A DNA stretch of 7,121 nt from an uncultured Gammaproteobacteria bacterium. Lineage in GTDB: Bacteria > Pseudomonadota > Gammaproteobacteria > UBA9214. Of the stretch, positions 5,516 to 7,121 are shown piece after piece (positions within the stretch are counted from its first letter, which is position 1; the number at the start of each line of letters is the position of its first letter). The stretch spans positions 1 to 7,121 of the forward strand of contig CAJQOV010000146.1 of NCBI GenBank assembly GCA_905480065.1. Direction: 5' to 3'. The notes below the pieces were generated by a model. That model ran no database searches, was not told where the DNA came from, and saw only the letters and a program-made list of their open reading frames with translations. Made by a program: the position numbers and the translations under genes.

Positions 5516-7081
5516 ATGTTGCACTACAACAGAACCGGATTACGTTACTCCATTAATTGCATCCCCCGCTTGCTGCTGTTGCTGATCCTGATCGGCCTGG
5601 CGGGCTGTAACGATGGCAATGACCCTGCTGCGCTCACTTCCGGGACGACCACGACCGCGGTGGTGTTTGGTGGCAGCGTCGGAGACGGCCCGGTAACGGG
5701 CGCGACGGTACGGGTATACAGCAACGCGGGTGTATTGCTGGGCACCCAGGTCACGGACAGCACGGCGGGATTCCGTATCACGGTGAAGGCGCGCGGTAAC
5801 GAGTATCCGCTGCGCCTGGAGGTGCAGGACGGGGTGGACCTGGTGACGGGTACGGCACCGGACTTCATGCTGGTGTCGTTGTTGCAGAAGCCATCGGACA
5901 AGCAGGCGAACATCAATCCGTTCACCACCCTGATGGTGAAAGTAGCGGAGCGCTTGCCGGGTGGGCTGACGAGCACGAACGTGGACCAGGCGCGGACGCT
6001 GGTGCTGGCTCGGCTCGGTTTTGGTCTGGACACGCGCGTGGTGGCGGACCCGTTCACGGTAGTGGTCGACAACAGCAACGTGGCGCAGCTGGTGAAGGCG
6101 AGCGAGGCGCTGGGCGAATGGGTGCGCCGGATACGGGACAGCAGTGGCCGGAATGCAGGGTCGGTGCTGAATGCGCTGGCGGCGGATTTGACCGACGGCC
6201 ATCTGGACGGGCTGGGCGCGACGGGGACGGATGCGCGGATCACGGCGATCGCGAACGTGACATCAGCGCAGGTGCTGGTGGAGACGCTGGGCAATCATCT
6301 GCGGGTGGGTGGAGTGGAAGCGACGGCAGTGATGGACCAGTCGCTGCGCAGCACGCACCCGGGGATATCGAACGGTCAGTTGACCGCTAGCGTTCGGGTC
6401 ACCGGGCAGCTGATTGCCCAGGCGCGGGTGGCGCTGGCGGCGGCGCAGGTGCTGGACAACAGCAGCGCGGTGCAGACCGTGGTATCAACCGTGGCCACGC
6501 TGCAGCCCAACAGCACCAGTTCCAGCGTATCCAGCGTGTTGCCGGCCAACAGCACCGACGCCTTGCGTAGGTCGGTACTGCTGGCACAGAGTGCAACGGG
6601 TTCGGAAATCAGCGCTATCAATCAACTGGTCTTTGCGGCCGGTGACAGTGGTGCAACGAGCACGACCACCGGCACGACTACCAGCACGACTACAACAACG
6701 TCTTCCACTGGAAGTACTAGCACCACTACGGGATCAACCGGCACTACCTCGACGGCGTCCTCCAGCGGCAGCACTGCCACCAGCGGATCAACCGCTGGCA
6801 GCACCCCCGTTCCGGGCGCGCTGTCACTTGCCTGGACGGCTCCTGTCACGCGCAGTGACGGCACCCCGTTGTCACTTGCCGATATCGGCGGCTACCGGAT
6901 CTATTACGGGACCACGCGTGGCAGTTACGGTGCCAATCAGACGGTGTCGAACAGTACTGCCACGAGTGCCACGCTGTCGAACCTGGTTGCCGGGACTACC
7001 TATTACCTGGTGATGACCTCCTATGACGTTACCGGGCTGGAGAGTGGCTACTCGCCCGAGCTCAGCAAGACTGCACAGTAA
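5516..7081 (+). CDS. Surface lipoprotein with Thr/Ser linker and C-terminal fibronectin type III domain
   Basis: This 521-residue exported protein has unknown function. The N-terminus has basic residues, a Leu/Ile-rich core (19-28) and the lipobox LAGC, so Cys31 is lipidated; Asn at +2 suggests sorting to the outer membrane. Residues about 49-124 look like a carboxypeptidase-regulatory or Ig-like beta sandwich (GPVTGATVRVYS, then a GxF turn). Residues about 127-378 are mainly helical and begin NINPFTTLMVKVAERL, a phrase I associate with other bacterial cell-surface lipoproteins. A 55-residue Thr/Ser/Gly linker (379-433) leads to a fibronectin type III domain (434-521) with WTAPV, YRIYYGT and the typical AGTTYYLVMTSYD strand. 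There is no PEP-CTERM or LPXTG-like tail. ATG at 5516 has AGGA 9 nt upstream; extending to TTG at 5453 would put the start inside the sigma-54 promoter. The role may be adhesion or polysaccharide binding, but that is a guess. The 40 nt after the stop show no terminator. Confidence 0.85.
   Translation: MLHYNRTGLRYSINCIPRLLLLLILIGLAGCNDGNDPAALTSGTTTTAVVFGGSVGDGPVTGATVRVYSNAGVLLGTQVTDSTAGFRITVKARGNEYPLRLEVQDGVDLVTGTAPDFMLVSLLQKPSDKQANINPFTTLMVKVAERLPGGLTSTNVDQARTLVLARLGFGLDTRVVADPFTVVVDNSNVAQLVKASEALGEWVRRIRDSSGRNAGSVLNALAADLTDGHLDGLGATGTDARITAIANVTSAQVLVETLGNHLRVGGVEATAVMDQSLRSTHPGISNGQLTASVRVTGQLIAQARVALAAAQVLDNSSAVQTVVSTVATLQPNSTSSSVSSVLPANSTDALRRSVLLAQSATGSEISAINQLVFAAGDSGATSTTTGTTTSTTTTTSSTGSTSTTTGSTGTTSTASSSGSTATSGSTAGSTPVPGALSLAWTAPVTRSDGTPLSLADIGGYRIYYGTTRGSYGANQTVSNSTATSATLSNLVAGTTYYLVMTSYDVTGLESGYSPELSKTAQ
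6650..6814 (+). repeat. Low-complexity Thr/Ser codon repeat encoding the linker
   Basis: These 55 codons are nearly all ACN, AGC/AGT/TCN and GGN. The 10-mer GGATCAACCG recurs at 6731-6740 and 6785-6794, exactly 18 codons apart and in frame, which suggests growth by duplication. A perfect 7-bp inverted repeat (CCAGCGG-ATCAA-CCGCTGG, 6780-6798) lies at the end. Threonine codons vary between ACC, ACG, ACT and ACA, so it is not a simple slipping microsatellite. Confidence 0.7.
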
Positions 7082-7121
7082 GCAGCCCGGGTCGATGGGT
7101 ATATAACCAACGAAAAGAATG

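Overview
The window looks like chromosomal DNA from a GC-rich gammaproteobacterium outside the Enterobacteriaceae. The main reason is a complete glrK-qseG-glrR (qseE-qseG-qseF, yfhK-yfhG-yfhA) operon, a characteristic gammaproteobacterial two-component cluster. No phage, transposon, CRISPR or RNA gene is visible.

Layout. Positions 1-392 (minus strand) hold the N-terminal 130 codons of a Gfo/Idh/MocA-family NAD(P)-dependent oxidoreductase that runs off the left edge, with a plausible sigma-70 promoter at 438-467. Positions 393-819 are otherwise non-coding. Positions 820-1476 (minus) encode a complete SRAP-family protein (YedK/HMCES type) that protects abasic sites in single-stranded DNA. Positions 1477-1770 form a divergent intergenic region with a three-copy GC-rich repeat, a weak -10 and a possible 18-codon leader ORF. 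Positions 1771-3207 (glrK, sensor kinase), 3204-3743 (qseG, lipoprotein) and 3733-5091 (glrR, sigma-54 activator) form a plus-strand operon whose genes overlap. Positions 5092-5515 are a long regulatory intergenic region. Positions 5516-7081 encode a 521-residue lipoprotein with an N-terminal beta-sandwich-like domain, a helical middle, a 55-residue Thr/Ser linker and a C-terminal fibronectin type III domain.

How it may work together. GlrK senses an envelope signal with the QseG lipoprotein as partner and phosphorylates GlrR, which activates sigma-54 RNA polymerase. In Enterobacteriaceae the known GlrR box is TGTC-N10-GACA, found with IHF upstream of the sRNA gene glmY. Just after glrR there is one perfect box (5135-5152) and one 7/8 box (5201-5218), then an IHF-like site (5423-5435), then a strong sigma-54 promoter (5454-5469) placed to transcribe the lipoprotein gene. 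The sequence therefore suggests that GlrR controls a surface lipoprotein encoded next to it. I know of no description of such a target. The motifs are read directly from the sequence; the regulatory link is inference.
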